A stretch of DNA of 64,000 nucleotides from Cyclobacteriaceae bacterium (lineage in GTDB: Bacteria; Bacteroidota; Bacteroidia; Cytophagales; Cyclobacteriaceae): positions 1-64,000 of the forward strand of contig JANQSI010000018.1 of assembly GCA_028284125.1 (NCBI GenBank). The letters run 5' to 3'. Positions 61,597 through 64,000 of this stretch are shown piece after piece (position 1 is the first letter of the stretch; each line of letters starts with the position of its first letter). Made by a program: the position numbers and the translations under genes. Below the pieces are notes generated by a model. The model had not been told where the DNA came from, made no database searches, and saw nothing but the letters and a program-made list of their open reading frames with translations.

Positions 61597-64000
61597 TTAC
61601 TCGTCTCGCAATGAAAGTATTGGATTTGCTTTTGACGCTCTTATTGACCGATAACTAATGGTCAATAGAGCAATTGCAAGACTTACAAGAATCGCAATCA
61701 CAAAAACAGTTGGAGTCAGATCTATTCGATAAGCATAATTATCTAGCCATGAATTCATTGCATAGTATGCAACTGGTGCAGCAATAAAGAAGGCAATCGT
61801 CAAAAGGATGAGCATCTCTTTTGAAAAAATGTTCCAAATGTTTAAGACTGACGCACCCATAACTTTGCGAATTCCAATCTCTTTCGTTCGCTGATTTGCC
61901 ATAAAAGAAACCAAGCCATGCAATCCAAGGCATCCGATTATTATGGCGATAACAACAATGATTTTAAACACCTCTGAGACATTTTGCTCAGTTTCGTAAA
62001 GTGCGGCTAGATGCTCATCATAAAATTCAAAATCAAAAACATGATCAGGAAATGCAGTACTCCAATGCTTTTCTACGTGAGCAATTAAGTTTTGAATTTC
62101 AGAAAAGCTGGATTCGTTTGCATTGAATTTAATGGCGACCTGGTAAATATTCCATTTAAGGTTTGCAAAAACCACGTTATCCATTTCTCTCCTAAGAGTA
62201 CCTGCATGAAAGTCTGCCAAAACTCCAACGATTGTAAATTCCCTGCCGCTTCTACCGTATTGAAAACGTTCTCCAAGAGCTTCGACTGGATCTTCAAACC
62301 CAAAAAGTCGAGTCATCTTGTGATTGACAACCACATGATCCCGTGGATCGCCTTCTTTGTAGTTCTCACCAGCAATGAGCTCTAGTTCAAATAGGTCCAG
62401 ATAATTTTCATCTACATTTTTGAGATTGCCCGAAGGATCTTCCTCGACAATACCCGGATGGTAAATAGGATTATTGACTTTCCAGGTCGCGAGAGGTCCT
62501 GAAGTATTGAAGCTGACTTTTTCTACCTGCGGACTGCTCAAAAGATTGGTTTTTAAGAGTTGTAGTTTAAGCGAGTCACTTTCTGGCAATTTGACAGTAA
62601 TGATAGAATCCTTATTGAATCCAAGGTCTTTAGTAAGAAAATAGTCCATTTGCATGTTCAGAATCAAGATGCCTATGATAAGGATTTGGGATATTGCAAA
62701 CTGAAAAACCACCAGGGCTCTTCTAAGTGATAAAAAGCCAGATGTTTGTCGAGCGTTTAATGAATTTTTGACTGCCAAAATCGGATTCATCCTTGCAAGA
62801 ATGGTGGCTGGATATATTCCTGAGATAAAAGTCACTGACAAAACGATGATTGCTACGTTCTTAAGCATTTCAAATCCAGTGAATAATTGAAGATCTATTT
62901 CATAGCCAAAAATGTTTTCGATTTCACTTGAGAGCAACTGGGCCACCAACAATCCAAAAAATGCGGCTATCGATGTAATTAGGAAGGTCTCCGAAAGGAA
63001 TTGTGCGATCAATTGGCCTTTGTTGCTTCCAAGAGATTTTCTCACACCAACTTCCTTTGATCTTTTTACTGCCTGGGCTGTAGAGAGATTAATGAAATTG
63101 ATACATGCGGTGATGATCATAAATAGTCCTACAATTCCAAGCGCAATTAACTTGTTGTAGCTCACTGTTGCGCCACGATAATTTCTTGTTACGGTGCTGC
63201 TAGAATGCATTTCTGCAAGTGGTTGAAGTTTGAGCTCCATCAGACTCGCCATGTCTTCGGGCTGGTACTTCATCAAATATCCTTCGAGCTGCTCTTCGAA
63301 CTCTTTCCGTGACATTTTATCCTTCAAAAGAATAAAGCAATTGGTGGCACTATTGTACTCTTGCCAGCTTTTTCCTTCATAGAAGTATCGATTCGCAACA
63401 TCCTGGTCCTGGTAGTGAAAAATCGCCTTGAAAGGAAAATCTGATGTTGATGGCAGATCTTCTATAACTGCCGAGACGTATAGCGTTTTCTCATTTTCAA
63501 GAACGAGTGATCTTCCAACTGCTTTATGTACCTCATCCGGTTGTAGCCCATAATACTTTTGAGCATTTGAAGAAGTTAGGATTACATTCCCTTTTTCTGA
63601 AAGAGCGCTGGTCGCATTTCCGGAAATCCACTTAAAATCGAAAAGCAATAAGAACTCGGGCTCGATAAAAACAACACCATCCTTTTCCTGGAATCTTTTT
63701 TTGTCACCATCAGTCTCTTCTATTGTAATGAAGCCATCTTCGTCATAATAGCTCATAGCCGAGGTGATGCCGAAATCGTTTCTTAACCCTTCCGCGATTG
63801 CGTGAGGTTGACCAGCAAAATATACCTTGTCACCGTCTCGCTCGAATTCGTTGACAAGCCTGTAGATATACTCGTAGTTTGAATGGTGCTTGTCAAAGCT
63901 GGTCTCATGATCAATGATTTTGTAAATGACCAGGCCGCAACCGATTCCAAGAGCAAGGCCAAGGATATTCATCATGGAGAACATTTTCTCCCGTTTAATA
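61597..64000 (-). CDS. ABC transporter permease (FtsX/MacB-like), 5' end cut by window edge
   Basis: The frame is open from the stop at 61597 to the right edge; bases upstream of an internal ATG at 63984 continue in frame (I-K-R-E-K before MFSMMNILGLALGIG), matching the usual first-helix context, so the true start is outside. The visible part of 801 codons has two MacB/FtsX modules with KRSKEVGVRKSLGSNKGQLI near residue 315 and MANQRTKEIGIRKVMGAS near 705. It is paralogous to the permease at 56139; here the prefix domain is not visible. No ATPase is in view. Possibly involved in antimicrobial or lipoprotein export. Confidence 0.88.
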   Translation of the reverse strand, partial: IKREKMFSMMNILGLALGIGCGLVIYKIIDHETSFDKHHSNYEYIYRLVNEFERDGDKVYFAGQPHAIAEGLRNDFGITSAMSYYDEDGFITIEETDGDKKRFQEKDGVVFIEPEFLLLFDFKWISGNATSALSEKGNVILTSSNAQKYYGLQPDEVHKAVGRSLVLENEKTLYVSAVIEDLPSTSDFPFKAIFHYQDQDVANRYFYEGKSWQEYNSATNCFILLKDKMSRKEFEEQLEGYLMKYQPEDMASLMELKLQPLAEMHSSSTVTRNYRGATVSYNKLIALGIVGLFMIITACINFINLSTAQAVKRSKEVGVRKSLGSNKGQLIAQFLSETFLITSIAAFFGLLVAQLLSSEIENIFGYEIDLQLFTGFEMLKNVAIIVLSVTFISGIYPATILARMNPILAVKNSLNARQTSGFLSLRRALVVFQFAISQILIIGILILNMQMDYFLTKDLGFNKDSIITVKLPESDSLKLQLLKTNLLSSPQVEKVSFNTSGPLATWKVNNPIYHPGIVEEDPSGNLKNVDENYLDLFELELIAGENYKEGDPRDHVVVNHKMTRLFGFEDPVEALGERFQYGRSGREFTIVGVLADFHAGTLRREMDNVVFANLKWNIYQVAIKFNANESSFSEIQNLIAHVEKHWSTAFPDHVFDFEFYDEHLAALYETEQNVSEVFKIIVVIAIIIGCLGLHGLVSFMANQRTKEIGIRKVMGASVLNIWNIFSKEMLILLTIAFFIAAPVAYYAMNSWLDNYAYRIDLTPTVFVIAILVSLAIALLTISYRSIRASKANPILSLRDE

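Overview
The window looks like chromosome of a free-living Bacteroidota bacterium, most likely a marine Cytophagales relative. The base composition is AT-rich. Secreted proteins include one with a type IX secretion (T9SS) sorting tail. murF and alr are fused. Several promoters fit the Bacteroidota -7 box TAnnTTTG and there are almost no Shine-Dalgarno sites. Many families present (DUF4293, DUF3857/transglutaminase pairs, permease-prefix/PadR pairs, HD/PycTM) are typical of the phylum. No rRNA, insertion sequence, CRISPR array or prophage was seen. Genes run off both ends of the window.

Layout. 1-2643: 3'-truncated gene for a long repeat-rich exported protein (minus strand). 2863-7292: rimP-nusA-infB operon behind a TAnnTTTG promoter and a terminator-like leader hairpin. 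7376-8424: small exported protein, and a HisA-like enzyme lacking a catalytic Asp. 8497-15341: two paralogous OmpR-type two-component systems in the same arrangement, each divergent from an exported protein across a 10-11 bp-periodic TTAAC operator array. 15457-15665: tRNA-Val(GAC) flanked by decayed tRNA-like pieces. 15676-20343: an unusual three-part phosphoesterase / kinase-like / outer-membrane barrel protein and a beta-propeller protein. 20414-24862: HD phosphohydrolase and PycTM-type membrane protein, facing a class III nucleotide cyclase coupled to polyphosphate kinase. 24969-30547: acetyltransferase, MurF-Alr, DUF2306, PurK-PurE. 30550-38442: paired DUF3857/transglutaminase proteins, TerC, NhaD-type antiporter, amino-acid dehydrogenase. 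38476-46336: AnmK divergent from a coaX / outer-membrane protein / TPR / lptC / small membrane protein / CNNM-CorC / acyltransferase / GNAT cluster. 46439-52564: MORN-like protein, M14 peptidase, HtpG, DUF4293. 52635-58748: TruA, MsbA-like exporter, hypothetical, PadR and a large permease. 58792-64000: GNAT, pseudo-hydrolase, AraC-type regulator and a second large permease cut by the right edge.

How they work together. Most genes are housekeeping: translation, peptidoglycan precursors and recycling, purine and CoA synthesis, LPS transport. The signalling parts are the most interesting. A membrane class III cyclase overlaps ppk1 by one base and converges on the HD/PycTM pair, giving a compact candidate module of nucleotide signal, hydrolase, membrane responder and polyphosphate. 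The two two-component systems probably share operator logic and may cross-talk. Several proteins carry substituted catalytic residues (HisA-like, transglutaminase-like, alpha/beta-hydrolase-like) and may be pseudo-enzymes or have changed function.
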